Numbered from the stretch's first letter, positions 1 to 9,429 are shown. The stretch is 64,000 nt of DNA from Allolobophora icterica (GCA_963556255.1 OY744610.1:59453664-59517663), one strand, 5' to 3'. Numbers and translations are program-made. Notes: a model not told the origin generated them from the sequence alone.

Positions 1-640
1 TAGGTATCGGAACAAATTGGTCGAACTATTGGAGTAGTCTGTTATTTAAACTGCAAAGGTTCTTACAGTTGGTCTTTTGACCCCTACCAGTGTGTTTACG
101 TACATAGTTCTGTGAACTTAATTCTGTGAACTTGGGAATGTTGTTATTCGATATCTAGAACAATGTGTCTGAATCGTGTAGACATGACCTAATCCAGTTA
201 CGCTGATTATTGAGTGAAAAATTGGTACTTGTAGGTCAAGCGATGCCCTCTTGTGATAGATACTCTCTTGTGAAGCCTGACAGTTGTTTATGTAGAGGTC
301 TTTTTTGTAACTGTCCTCTGGAAGTTGTTAACTCGAATCTGGAACAATGTACTCTTGAGACACAGTTGAACTGGTTCAGTACTACAATGTGGACCCGTTA
401 AAATGATATCGTCGAGGGTGGGGTGGGGTTGAGGACATGGGGAGGGGGATAGAGTAATGGTAACACTCGTGGCCAGGAGAGCGAGAGCATTGGAACGCGG
501 TTCGATACCTGTAACCCCCATAGGGCGGCGCCTTGCATGGCTGCCAAAACGTGTGTTTAATTAAGATCTTGATTGAACAACTGTCATGTTTCAATGTAAT
601 CTTACTGCGTCTGCCAGTTTGAAATAATAAAGAATATTAT
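1..640. other. Leading region without a recognised gene
   Basis: I see no exon with splice borders and protein similarity here. Around 455-530 there is a tRNA-like stretch (GGTTCGATACC, a B-box-like motif) that may be a decayed SINE head; the rest looks like ordinary AT-rich non-coding DNA. Confidence 0.4.
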
Positions 641-642
641 TA

Positions 643-686
<44 letters not shown>
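641..686. repeat. (ATT)n microsatellite
   Basis: About 15 uninterrupted ATT triplets. It follows an A-rich AATAAAG context and is probably the tail of a decayed retroposon. Confidence 0.9.
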
Positions 687-695
<9 letters not shown>

Positions 696-734
696 CATGA
701 CTTATGGTACAGTTTGTAAGTTTGCCAGACCATG

Positions 735-910
735 CACAAATAGGACAATACTGAAAATTCAGTATTTAGCACAGCACTGCAGTTCTTGTATGTCATGCTA
801 ATTGATACTAAGTGTTAAGTTAATACCTTTGGGGATATAACAGCACTTCGCGTTAAGCAGAATGGAGCTGAGAGCATATGAACGAGTGCACACTGTACTG
901 TGTTGTTATC
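735..910. repeat. Interspersed repeat, family also at 25.4-25.95 kb
   Basis: This stretch shares diagnostic words with 25431-25950, including TTAGCACnnCACTnCAGTT, CTTTGGGGAnATAACA and GAGCGnATGAnCGAGTnCACACTGTA. A short piece also occurs at 37165-37200. It is therefore a dispersed repeat; its class is not clear. Confidence 0.55.
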
Positions 911-1097
911 AGCTGTCATCGACTGACGATGTTATCAGCAGCTTTAATTATTGGCAGTAAATGAAAGCATGAATGTGAAGTGATACAACTGAAATTCAAT
1001 GATACCTCGTAAGATGTTGACAGTGATTTATGTAAATATATGTAAACTGATGGTGTAGCTTTATATTGTGTGATGGTAACTAAATCTATATATGGCA

Positions 1098-1200
1098 CCA
1101 TCAGTTTACATATGCACACACACACACACACACTCACATATATATATATATGCATGCATATATATTTATGTTATGTATATATATATATATATATATAAAA
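1098..1200. repeat. (CA)n and (TA)n microsatellites within a duplicated block
   Basis: CA and TA runs lie between three related copies of a segment containing ATGGTAACTAAATCTATATATG and CACCATCAGTTTA (roughly 1035-1120, 1220-1265 and 1270-1310, partly inverted). Local duplication and inversion are the likely origin. Confidence 0.6.
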
Positions 1201-1607
1201 TGTGATGTGTAACTTTAGCTTTTAATGGTAACTAAATCTATATATGACACCATCAGTTTATATTTATATACATTATACTGATGGTGTAAGTTTGTTGTTT
1301 GATGGTAACGGTGTCAATACTATTTGAAGGTAAATCATGGTGGGGATGTATTATTGGTGTGTTAGGATCGAATTATTGATGAAATCTTTTTTAATAGACA
1401 TATCAAAGGCTGTAGTAACACCTGCAACTATTTATATATTGCATGTTTGCATGCATGTGTGCCTTTATGTCGGTCTGTCTGTATGTATGTGTGCTTGTAT
1501 GTATGTGTGCATCATTCTGCATGTGTGGAAACCGGACTGACCTCTGGAAACCGGAATCGGACCTCCTTATGGACTACTCTTTGGAAAACCCCATCTGACT
1601 TCGTGTA

Positions 1608-1695
1608 GCGCTCATGAATAAGCTGGTGCCCTGCGCTTGGCTTTCAAGTGATGCTTTAGAAGTTTGGAGATTACAATTATGATTGTGCCTTTGAG
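1608..1695 (+). repeat. LINE/SINE 3' tail, family with GTGAATAAGCTGGTGCCCTG
   Basis: The 3' tail shares the words AATAAGCTGGTGCCCTGCGCTT and GAAnTTTGGAGATTACnATTA with copies near 15222, 22553, 36045(-), 46575(-), 48360(-), 52343 and 52625(-). This is a dispersed non-LTR retroposon tail. Confidence 0.65.
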
Positions 1696-1761
1696 TGGTA
1701 ACATGGTGCCTTTAAGGATTTCACTTACATGCTGTTAGTTAGGTGTTTGAAGGATTTATAA

Positions 1762-2015
1762 GGTGCTTGATGGTGTAGTGGTTAGCATGCTGGACTGTCG
1801 ATCAAGAGGTCGGGAGTTCAAATCCCCACCAGGACAGAAATTTTGTTCGTGATTTCTGCTCCATCTGCACCCGTAGCCAACTCAGCTATAATTAGTACAC
1901 TGATTGTACACTGGAAAATGAAACGGCGAAGGAGAGGAGTGGCCACCCGTCTTCATATCCCGAGGCTAAGAAAATGAAGTCGCTAACACTTCACACCCAT
2001 GGTGGTCCGCAACCA
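1762..2015 (+). repeat. tRNA-derived SINE, family 1
   Basis: The 5' head is tRNA-like: A-box-like TAGTGGTTAGCATGCTGG followed by a B-box GAGTTCAAATCCCC. The body carries a conserved block ending in GAGGCTAAGAAAATGAAGTCGCT. The same head and body recur near 10250, 16570(-), 18945 and 63245(-). It is a Pol III-type retroposon, not a functional tRNA gene, since the acceptor arms do not pair. Confidence 0.75.
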
Positions 2016-2206
2016 AGACAAAAAATGTATTAGTGGTCCTTGATTCTCAAAAGGTTGAGAACCGCTGGCTTTTTGGACTGCTAAAAAATATAAAAAAAAC
2101 ACAAGCTGAGCTGAAAACGAATTGTTATCCGTTGCCCTGGGTGAGAAGAGCAAATGAAAGCGCGAGTCAAAGAACTTCAATTCAGACAACTTCAGTTGTG
2201 TTGTGT

Positions 2207-2421
2207 TGCCCGAGCATAGGCGTAATTTGTGGGGGGTACGAGGGGTACCCGTACCCCCCACTTTTTGGACTGGGGGGTACCGTACCCTCCACTTTTTGAA
2301 CAATGCCAATGAATATTTTATTATTGTGCCTTCCCAGAGATCGCAGTCTCAGCCTTGTTCGTGTATATAAGAAATTGGTACCCCCCACTTTTTAGGCCAA
2401 AGTTACGCCCCTGTGCCCGAG
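2207..2421. mobile_element. hAT-type MITE (199 bp) with 8-bp target duplication
   Basis: The element spans 2215-2413, starts CATAGGCGTAA and ends TTACGCCCCTG, giving imperfect terminal inverted repeats. It is flanked by the perfect 8-bp direct repeat TGCCCGAG at 2207-2214 and 2414-2421. An 8-bp duplication with GGCG-rich termini is typical of the hAT superfamily. There is no coding capacity. It ends only six bases before the LTR retrotransposon begins. Confidence 0.8.
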
Positions 2422-2427
2422 GGTATA

Positions 2428-2912
2428 TGTCAACCTAATCCTTCCGTTGACAATCCTTCTGATTAAATCCTTGTTCTCTTCGTACTTAACGCCTATTTAA
2501 CGTTCACCTTTTGAACACTAATTCTACGTATAAGTATAACCTGAATTAATCAGCAACACAGTTTAATATCTTTTAGTTTAATAAGAAACAAACAGACAGA
2601 ACTCAATTCGATTACAACTCGACTAGTCAGCCACACTACTACAGCGAACATACTCGAATTCAAACTTCTCTAGTCAGCATAATTCTTCGCGCCTCTTGAC
2701 ACACCTGTCTTCTGTGCGCATAAGCGAACTCTAATAATATACATATAGCGCGCCGCTGCCGATATCGGCCGGCCGCGCGTGTCACTAAGACAGTACAATT
2801 AAACGTTATGCATTTATCATATATACATATACACGTGAAACTAAAGTAAGCGCACTAAATATATACGCTAAATATCTCGCACTGTAAGACTGTACACGAA
2901 ACTCAGTTCACA
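2428..2912 (-). repeat. 3' LTR of the Gmr1-like element (left as drawn)
   Basis: The 485-bp repeat begins TGTCAACC and ends CAGTTCACA on the + strand, and matches 8891-9375 base for base as far as I could compare by eye. It contains a short GC-rich island with the palindromes GCCGATATCGGC and GGCCGGCC in otherwise AT-rich DNA. Confidence 0.95.
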
Positions 2913-2915
2913 TTA

Positions 2916-2931
2916 CCTCCTTCCTTTTTCT
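2916..2931 (-). promoter_or_regulatory. Polypurine tract (plus-strand primer)
   Basis: On the element strand this is AGAAAAAGGAAGGAGG, separated by three bases from the 3' LTR. Its position and purine run fit the plus-strand primer of reverse transcription. Confidence 0.85.
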
Positions 2932-3026
2932 GGAATTGAGCAAATTAAATTTAAAAAATTGCGAAATTACCAAAATACATGAAACAAATATACATCTAGC
3001 TAATCAATAAACAGTCTTACGATTAC

Positions 3027-6000
3027 TTATAACCTTGACAAACAATCAGCAATAATATTCAATCTGCCCTTCTTGTACTTCACCTCAACATCAAAAGTTT
3101 GTAAGGCTAACGCCCAACGCACAAGTTTAGCAGACTTAGACATTGACTCAGTCAAATATGTAAGAGGATTGTGATCAGTAAAAATGAAAATTTTTGATCC
3201 AATTATAATTTCTTTTAACTTGTTTAGAGCCCAAACAATAGCATAGGCTTCCTTTTCCACAGTAGCCCATCTCTTCTGGGTATCAGTTAATTTCTGACTG
3301 ATAAATGACACAGGGCGTTCTATTCCCTTGTCGTCCATCTGTGTTAAAACAGCACCGACTGCAAAGTCACTACTATCGCAGTACAAATTAAATGGTTTTC
3401 CAACTTCAAAAACATATAATACTACTTTGGATCGCACAGCCTCTTTAAGTAAATCAAATGCTTGCTGATGTTCAACAGTCCAATCAATCTTATCAGAAAC
3501 ACGTTTACTAGTTAAATCAGATAAAGGTTTCGCAATCTGTGCAAAGTCCTTAATAAACTGTCTGTAATAATTAAAAAATCCAAGCAGTTGCTTAACTTGC
3601 TTCTTAGTTTCTGGGATCTTCAAATTAGTCAAACTTTCAATTCTGTCTGGATTCATCTTTATCTTACCAGACCCAACCACATGACCGATAAACCTTACTT
3701 CAGACTTACCAAATATGCATTTTTTCAAATTTAAGGTAATGTTATGCAATCTCATTTGCATCAAAAATGCATCTAACTGCTGTAAATGAATTTTCCAATT
3801 GTCAGAATGCACAGCAATGTCATCAACATACGGTTCTGCAAAGTCACTTATAGGCTGTAAAACTAAATTTATCGCCTTAACAAAAGTTCGGCCAGAATTT
3901 ATCATTCCAAAAGGAACACGAGTAAATTCATACAGTCCATTATGTGTTACAAAAGCTGTCTTCCATTGATCAGATTGTTTTACAGGACAAGTCCAATAAG
4001 CACTTCGACAGTCCAAAATAGAAATTACATTAGACTTTCCAACTTTGTTCAAAACGTCTCTGACAATCGGCATCGGATATTTACAATCCACTGTGAATGA
4101 GTTAATGTATCTGTAGTCACAGGCAAGTCTTAAAGATCCGTCTTTCTTTTTAACAATAACCAAAGGGCTTGCCATTCTGCTCGATGATGGTTTAATAATG
4201 TTTGTTTTTAACATTTCTTTGATCTGACGTTCCACTTCTGCTCGATAAATCAAAGGAATTCGATATGCTGCAAATTCCTTTCCATGAAATCCTGGTTTTA
4301 GTTCAATTTCATGTTCAACCAATGTACATAATCCGGGTTTTTCTGAAAATCTGTCACAGTATTTGTTCAAAACTTTCAACAACTGTTCTTGCTGAGTTAC
4401 TGTCAAATGGCTAATTTGTTCAGGATCGAGGTTAAGTGCATTCTTGTCATCTTGAACCTCATTCCTCATTGGTAATTCAACCACTGAACCAAAATCTTCA
4501 TCTTCTTCAACGATTAGACCACAACTTAATGCTCGAGTAACATATTTTCTGATCTTGTTGGCGTGAATTATTTTTCGACCATTTTCACCCATATCAACTA
4601 AATAAGAGTACTTTGATCTTCGATGTATGATCGTACATGGACCATGCCATCGAGAAATAAGTTTGTTCGTTGACGTTGGATATAAAACAATGACTTTCTC
4701 ACCAGCTTCAAATTCTTTGTGCTTTGCTCTCTTGTTATACTGATTCGTGTATTGTAATTGCTTTTCTCGAGAGTAGGATTCTGCAAACAATAATGCTTTC
4801 TCCATATTTTCTTTGAGTTCTTTTAAATACTTTTCTGGTTTAACTCCAACATGAGGTGGTAAGTTTATTTCTCTAGTCCAACTCTCTTTTAATATTGCCA
4901 ATGGTCCTCTCGGAATTTTCCCATAGACAAGCATATATGGTGATACTCCAGTAGTTGCATTCGGCACTTCTCGTAATGCCCACACTGTGAAAGGAATTAT
5001 CTTGTGCCATTTCCTCGGGTTGTCTATTATCACATGATGGATCATCTTTTTAAATGTCTGATTCCATCTTTCTACTAATCCAGCAGCCTCTGGGTGTCCT
5101 GGTGTGTCGAATCGTGGACTACAGCCCATTAAATCAAGAAATTCTCTTGTCAAACTGGCTGTGAAGTTCGTTCCTTGATCACTTGTAATCACGGACGGCA
5201 CACCAACGTTCATGAACAGTTCCGTCAACGCTTCACACACAGCCTTCGCTGTCAGCGATTTCAATAAGAAGATTGTAGGCCATCTGGTGCACGAGTCCAC
5301 AATGCATAAACAATACTTGTGACCTGCAGCAGATACTGGATCGATCGGGCCAACGAGGTCCATCGTCATTCTCCTGAAGGCGACCTCTTCTCTTGAGACC
5401 GGAGTGATAGGTACTCTATCCATCACCAGACTCCTTGCCTTTAGTTGACACTTCTCGCAAGACTTACAAAATTTCACAATGTCTCTTCTCATCTTTGGCC
5501 ATACAAAAGATAATTTTATTCGTTCTCTTGTTTTCTCTTCTCCTAGATGTCCTCCAAATACCGATTCATGCGCCAATTCCATCACTTTAATTCGTCTCTC
5601 TTTTGGTAACACTAGTTGATATATCGTCTGGTCTAATATCTGATATTTCTTATGCAATAAACCGTTGATCACACAGAATTCAGATTCTTTCTCTTGTGCT
5701 AACTTCCACCACGGCTTCAACGATTCATCCTTTCTCTGTTGCTCTTCGAACTTCTTCGAATCAGCAATCTGCACCTTTTGTTCTTCGTCCATCTCTTCAT
5801 CTCTATACAAGTCTCCTATCCCCACATCACATTCATTGTCTTCTTCAGTTTCATTTAATGTGCCATTCTCGCATGCAGCCATCTCTTGCTCATTCATCTC
5901 TGCTATTATACCATCTCGCGATAGGCTTCGTTGCTCATTACTTTCGTTTTCCTCATCACTTGAACTTTCAGTTTCACTCTTCTCATCAACATCTACCATT

Positions 6001-8477
6001 TCCTGTTTCCGACTCTGCGCTCTCGTCATTACATTTGCTTGTACACTCACATTTCCTTGTATCGTTTTAATTTTCATCTGTGGTACGGCTTTTAATTCGG
6101 CAATTATCTCTGGATGCAACAAGAATCTTTCTGTACTGCCCATCTTTGCAATACTAGCACACATCAAGGTGACATAAGGTGTAAGTGAACACTGGATTTT
6201 ACGCGAAAATCCCTCTTCTTCCACGTCACTACCACACAGTCTAACATCGACTTTCACTAACTTCGCAGGAATGGCATCTCCTGCCACACATTGCAAATTC
6301 ACTTTTCCAATTTGTTCCACCTTCATGCCTTCCAGTAATTCTTCACTAATCACCGGAATTTCTGCACCCGAGTCGCTCAGTGCTTTGACTTTCACTGGCT
6401 CTTTACCGTCTACTGCACGAATTTCAACCTCGACATATTGCAAGAACGATTTCTTCAATATTCGACTGTCATCTTTTCCTATGACTTCTCTCTGAATTTC
6501 AGCATCCAATAGAATTTCTTTTTGAATACCACATTTCATTACTGACTTTACTTCAGTCTCTTGGTTTTCTTGACTCGCGGTTTGATTACCTGTATCACTA
6601 ACCACTTGAATCAAATTCACCCTTGTGTGTTCTTGATTTCTGCTAGAACTAGCTGCTGCCACTGGAACTGGACAAAATTTAACCAAATGTTTGTCTGAAC
6701 CACAGTTGTGACAACGCTTCACCACCATACCTCGTTGTTCATTGCCTTCATATCTCTTATACTGCGTAAACGATGTGTTGCCTTCCCTCTTGGCAAACGG
6801 CGCTGACGATTTGTTAAATCCCTGACGACCAAACGTCACTTCTCTGGTCTCATTGGGTACAGGGACATTAGCCTTGACTTCTTTACCTTTGAACTGATTC
6901 CCTGTTTCTGGACTACTTTTCCACTTTCCACTCTGGCTTTGGTTTACGGAACGTTGAGAAGGATAATTGTTTATATTTGGGATCGCAAACCCAATTCGAT
7001 TGTTTACATGAATGTCTGCTAGGTCTGCCACTGCACTAGCTTGAAGACAGTCAGTTCCTTCCTTCGACAATACAAACTGTAGTGGACCTGGCGGTAAACA
7101 TTCTTTTAGCTTATCCGCTACCAGCAAATCAAAGAGCGTATCATACTCTCTGTTCACGTTTCGACTTCTCACGTAATAGTTTAGCAAGTTCTTCAGTCTT
7201 GCCGTAAACATCGTATAAGTCTCTTCTGTTGTCTTCTTAGCATCCACAAATCTGGCTCTGTATTCTCTCGAAGTCAACTTAAATTCTTTTAATAAGTGCT
7301 GCTTGACTCTATCATAATTGTCTAGATCATCGTATGACAATCTATTCAGAACGGTTCGAGCTTTCGGCGTCATCAATGGTAGTAATAATTTCACCCAAAA
7401 CGGCTTTTCCACAGCAAAACTGCGAAATGCGTTCTCGACTGTTTCAAAATATAATGGCACCTCCATCATATCAGTTGGCATTTGAGGCAATACATGCTTC
7501 ATTGCATCACCTATTTTCTTAATTTTTGACACCAAAGTTTCACTTTCTTGCTGCTTCCTTCTTTCTGCTTCCCGTTCTTCTCTCATTTGCGTTTCTTTCA
7601 ATGTCAATTTTGATTTCTCCAGTTTCAGACGTTCCTGTCTTTCTGCCTCTGCCTTTTCCAAACTTTCTTTCTGAAATTTGAGTTCTTCTTGTCTGATCTG
7701 TTCTGCGCGTTCTAACTCTAACGTTCGCGCTTTTTCTTTTTCTTCTTCACGCATTCTCTTTGCTTCAATCTGTTGCTGACGTACCTCTTCATCACTTTTT
7801 CTAGCTTTTTCAATTTCAATCATCTGCTCCAATCTTCTTCTTTCAGCATCTTCCCTATCTCTTTTCAACTGTTCTAACTGAATCTCAAACTGATTCTTTT
7901 GCAATTCAAGTTCTGCCTTACGCACTTGTTCTGCTTTATCTTCTCTCTCTCTTTGCAGACGCAATTCCTCTTGCCTTGCAAGTTCCGCTTTCTCTTCTTT
8001 CTCTCTCTGCAAGCGCAATTCGTCTTGTCTTACACGTTCTGCTTCTTGTCTCAACTCTTTCTCTTCTTGTCTTCGTCTATCTTCTCTTTCTTTCTCTTCT
8101 TGTCTCAGTTCTTTCTCTTCTTGTCGCCGTTTCTCCTCTCTTTCTTTCTCTTCTTGTCTCCGTTTCTCCTCCCTATCTTTCTCTTCTTGTCTCCGTTTCT
8201 CCTCTCTATCTTCTTTCATCATCATCCACTGCATCAACATCTCCATAGACATAGGCGCAGGAGGTTTTTCAATAGCCTTTTCTACGGCACCGCCAACGGC
8301 ACCTTCTTCTTCGACTTCTTCTTTCACCCACACTTCAGCGAGTTCCTGTATCATGTCACCACGTGACATACCTTCTAATTGTTCTTCTTTAAAACCGGCT
8401 TTCAACAAACGCTGTTTTAGCCTTTCCGTAGACATCTTCTTAATATCTGCTTGTCTTTCAGCACTTAGTTTCTCCAT
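3027..8477 (-). CDS. Gag-Pol polyprotein of Gmr1-like retrotransposon (1816 aa)
   Basis: One frame encodes all retroelement functions. Residues 1-55 form a short SAP/SCAN-box-like helical start. Residues ~75-330 are a highly charged Glu/Arg/Lys/Gln coiled coil with REEKRRQEEK-type repeats. A Gag capsid-like region (~340-510) is of the type related to the vertebrate SCAN domain. A CCHC zinc knuckle CHNCGSDKHLVKFC lies near 588-601, and an aspartic protease with LSDSGAEIPVI near 700. The integrase has an H-H-C-C zinc region (~968-1010), a D-D-E core (MDLVGP ~1038, SDQGTNF ~1099, LVERWNQ ~1135) and a GPF/Y-like module (RWHGPC ~1280). RT follows with YVDDIAVHSD near 1551, then RNase H (LYCDSSD ~1697, TDHNPL ~1768) to the end. 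There is no internal stop or frameshift between gag and pol, so separate Gag and Pol would need proteolysis or an unseen mechanism. The protease has DSG rather than the commoner DTG. The ATG at 8477 is the first good start after the leader. Confidence 0.95.
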   Translation of the reverse strand: MEKLSAERQADIKKMSTERLKQRLLKAGFKEEQLEGMSRGDMIQELAEVWVKEEVEEEGAVGGAVEKAIEKPPAPMSMEMLMQWMMMKEDREEKRRQEEKDREEKRRQEEKEREEKRRQEEKELRQEEKEREDRRRQEEKELRQEAERVRQDELRLQREKEEKAELARQEELRLQREREDKAEQVRKAELELQKNQFEIQLEQLKRDREDAERRRLEQMIEIEKARKSDEEVRQQQIEAKRMREEEKEKARTLELERAEQIRQEELKFQKESLEKAEAERQERLKLEKSKLTLKETQMREEREAERRKQQESETLVSKIKKIGDAMKHVLPQMPTDMMEVPLYFETVENAFRSFAVEKPFWVKLLLPLMTPKARTVLNRLSYDDLDNYDRVKQHLLKEFKLTSREYRARFVDAKKTTEETYTMFTARLKNLLNYYVRSRNVNREYDTLFDLLVADKLKECLPPGPLQFVLSKEGTDCLQASAVADLADIHVNNRIGFAIPNINNYPSQRSVNQSQSGKWKSSPETGNQFKGKEVKANVPVPNETREVTFGRQGFNKSSAPFAKREGNTSFTQYKRYEGNEQRGMVVKRCHNCGSDKHLVKFCPVPVAAASSSRNQEHTRVNLIQVVSDTGNQTASQENQETEVKSVMKCGIQKEILLDAEIQREVIGKDDSRILKKSFLQYVEVEIRAVDGKEPVKVKALSDSGAEIPVISEELLEGMKVEQIGKVNLQCVAGDAIPAKLVKVDVRLCGSDVEEEGFSRKIQCSLTPYVTLMCASIAKMGSTERFLLHPEIIAELKAVPQMKIKTIQGNVSVQANVMTRAQSRKQEMVDVDEKSETESSSDEENESNEQRSLSRDGIIAEMNEQEMAACENGTLNETEEDNECDVGIGDLYRDEEMDEEQKVQIADSKKFEEQQRKDESLKPWWKLAQEKESEFCVINGLLHKKYQILDQTIYQLVLPKERRIKVMELAHESVFGGHLGEEKTRERIKLSFVWPKMRRDIVKFCKSCEKCQLKARSLVMDRVPITPVSREEVAFRRMTMDLVGPIDPVSAAGHKYCLCIVDSCTRWPTIFLLKSLTAKAVCEALTELFMNVGVPSVITSDQGTNFTASLTREFLDLMGCSPRFDTPGHPEAAGLVERWNQTFKKMIHHVIIDNPRKWHKIIPFTVWALREVPNATTGVSPYMLVYGKIPRGPLAILKESWTREINLPPHVGVKPEKYLKELKENMEKALLFAESYSREKQLQYTNQYNKRAKHKEFEAGEKVIVLYPTSTNKLISRWHGPCTIIHRRSKYSYLVDMGENGRKIIHANKIRKYVTRALSCGLIVEEDEDFGSVVELPMRNEVQDDKNALNLDPEQISHLTVTQQEQLLKVLNKYCDRFSEKPGLCTLVEHEIELKPGFHGKEFAAYRIPLIYRAEVERQIKEMLKTNIIKPSSSRMASPLVIVKKKDGSLRLACDYRYINSFTVDCKYPMPIVRDVLNKVGKSNVISILDCRSAYWTCPVKQSDQWKTAFVTHNGLYEFTRVPFGMINSGRTFVKAINLVLQPISDFAEPYVDDIAVHSDNWKIHLQQLDAFLMQMRLHNITLNLKKCIFGKSEVRFIGHVVGSGKIKMNPDRIESLTNLKIPETKKQVKQLLGFFNYYRQFIKDFAQIAKPLSDLTSKRVSDKIDWTVEHQQAFDLLKEAVRSKVVLYVFEVGKPFNLYCDSSDFAVGAVLTQMDDKGIERPVSFISQKLTDTQKRWATVEKEAYAIVWALNKLKEIIIGSKIFIFTDHNPLTYLTESMSKSAKLVRWALALQTFDVEVKYKKGRLNIIADCLSRL

Positions 8478-8868
8478 CTTACTTGTTTACTTTGGTGATT
8501 TCTCTTTTCAAAGAAGTCACGGTTTTTCTTGTTGTGTGAATCGATAAACAAACGGGATTTCTTTTATATTTGTTCGTGGAAAACAACGAAATTTTTATAC
8601 CGTTTCTCGTGTTCCACCGTCGGTGATATCGTAGACACGTCACACAGCAACAACGCGTAGATTCTTCTATCACCGTCGTAGATTCTTCTAACACCGTTGT
8701 AAATTCTTTTATCACCGTTGTAAATTCTTTTATCCGCCGAAGGAGGTGATAACGTGAATTTTAATCCACCGTGAGTTTATATCCACCGTGAGTATTTATT
8801 CCACCGTGAGTATTTATTCCACCGTGAGTATTTATCCACCGTGAGTTATTTATCCACCGTGAGTTCTT
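8478..8868 (-). other. Untranslated leader of the retrotransposon with tandem repeats
   Basis: The stretch between the primer site and the ATG holds two minisatellites. About six units of CTCACGGTGGATAAA-type sequence lie at 8757-8868, and four units of AGAATTTACAACGGTGATA-type sequence at 8655-8735. The GGTGGATAA core resembles the adjacent primer-site region GGTGGGATAAG. Packaging, dimerisation or translation roles are possible but not shown. Confidence 0.8.
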
Positions 8869-8886
8869 ATCCCACCGCTGCCACCA
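8869..8886 (-). promoter_or_regulatory. Primer binding site matching tRNA-Leu 3' end
   Basis: On the + strand this reads ATCCCACCGCTGCCACCA. That is the 3' end (T arm, acceptor and CCA) of animal cytosolic tRNA-Leu of the AAG/TAG class as I know it. Four bases (ATAA) separate it from the 5' LTR. The match is 18 nt. Confidence 0.85.
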
Positions 8887-8890
8887 ATAA

Positions 8891-9375
8891 TGTCAACCTA
8901 ATCCTTCCGTTGACAATCCTTCTGATTAAATCCTTGTTCTCTTCGTACTTAACGCCTATTTAACGTTCACCTTTTGAACACTAATTCTACGTATAAGTAT
9001 AACCTGAATTAATCAGCAACACAGTTTAATATCTTTTAGTTTAATAAGAAACAAACAGACAGAACTCAATTCGATTACAACTCGACTAGTCAGCCACACT
9101 ACTACAGCGAACATACTCGAATTCAAACTTCTCTAGTCAGCATAATTCTTCGCGCCTCTTGACACACCTGTCTTCTGTGCGCATAAGCGAACTCTAATAA
9201 TATACATATAGCGCGCCGCTGCCGATATCGGCCGGCCGCGCGTGTCACTAAGACAGTACAATTAAACGTTATGCATTTATCATATATACATATACACGTG
9301 AAACTAAAGTAAGCGCACTAAATATATACGCTAAATATCTCGCACTGTAAGACTGTACACGAAACTCAGTTCACA
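8891..9375 (-). repeat. 5' LTR of the Gmr1-like element (right as drawn)
   Basis: This is the promoter LTR of the element, the same 485 bp as the left copy. A TATA-like stretch (GCTATATGTATATTA on the element strand) follows the GC-rich island, giving a plausible core promoter, though no start site can be proven from sequence. Confidence 0.93.
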
Positions 9376-9429
9376 GTATATATGGTGTGTGCATCGAAGG
9401 TGATTACCTCAGGCTGTTTGGTATATTTT

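Larger units (their letters stand above)
2423..9380 (-). mobile_element. Full-length Gmr1-like LTR retrotransposon
   Basis: The element itself is 2428-9375, flanked by the 5-bp target duplication GTATA at 2423-2427 and 9376-9380. It has two 485-bp LTRs (2428-2912 and 8891-9375) with TG...CA termini that read as identical. A primer binding site lies next to the right-hand (5') LTR and a purine tract next to the left-hand (3') LTR. One uninterrupted - strand frame lies between them. The encoded order Gag-PR-IN-RT-RNaseH puts integrase ahead of RT, which marks the Gmr1 branch of Ty3/gypsy (Metaviridae) rather than ordinary gypsy elements. Complete structure, matching LTRs and an intact frame indicate a recent, possibly still active insertion. 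Confidence 0.95.

Noticed and set aside
1762..1850. Possible tRNA gene (A and B boxes)
   Set aside because: The same sequence with a conserved non-tRNA body recurs in the window and the acceptor stem does not pair, so it is a SINE head.
5665..8366. Plus-strand frames of 60-170 codons inside the retrotransposon
   Set aside because: Antisense shadows of the gag-pol frame; Ser/Phe/Leu-rich because they oppose Glu/Arg/Lys repeats.
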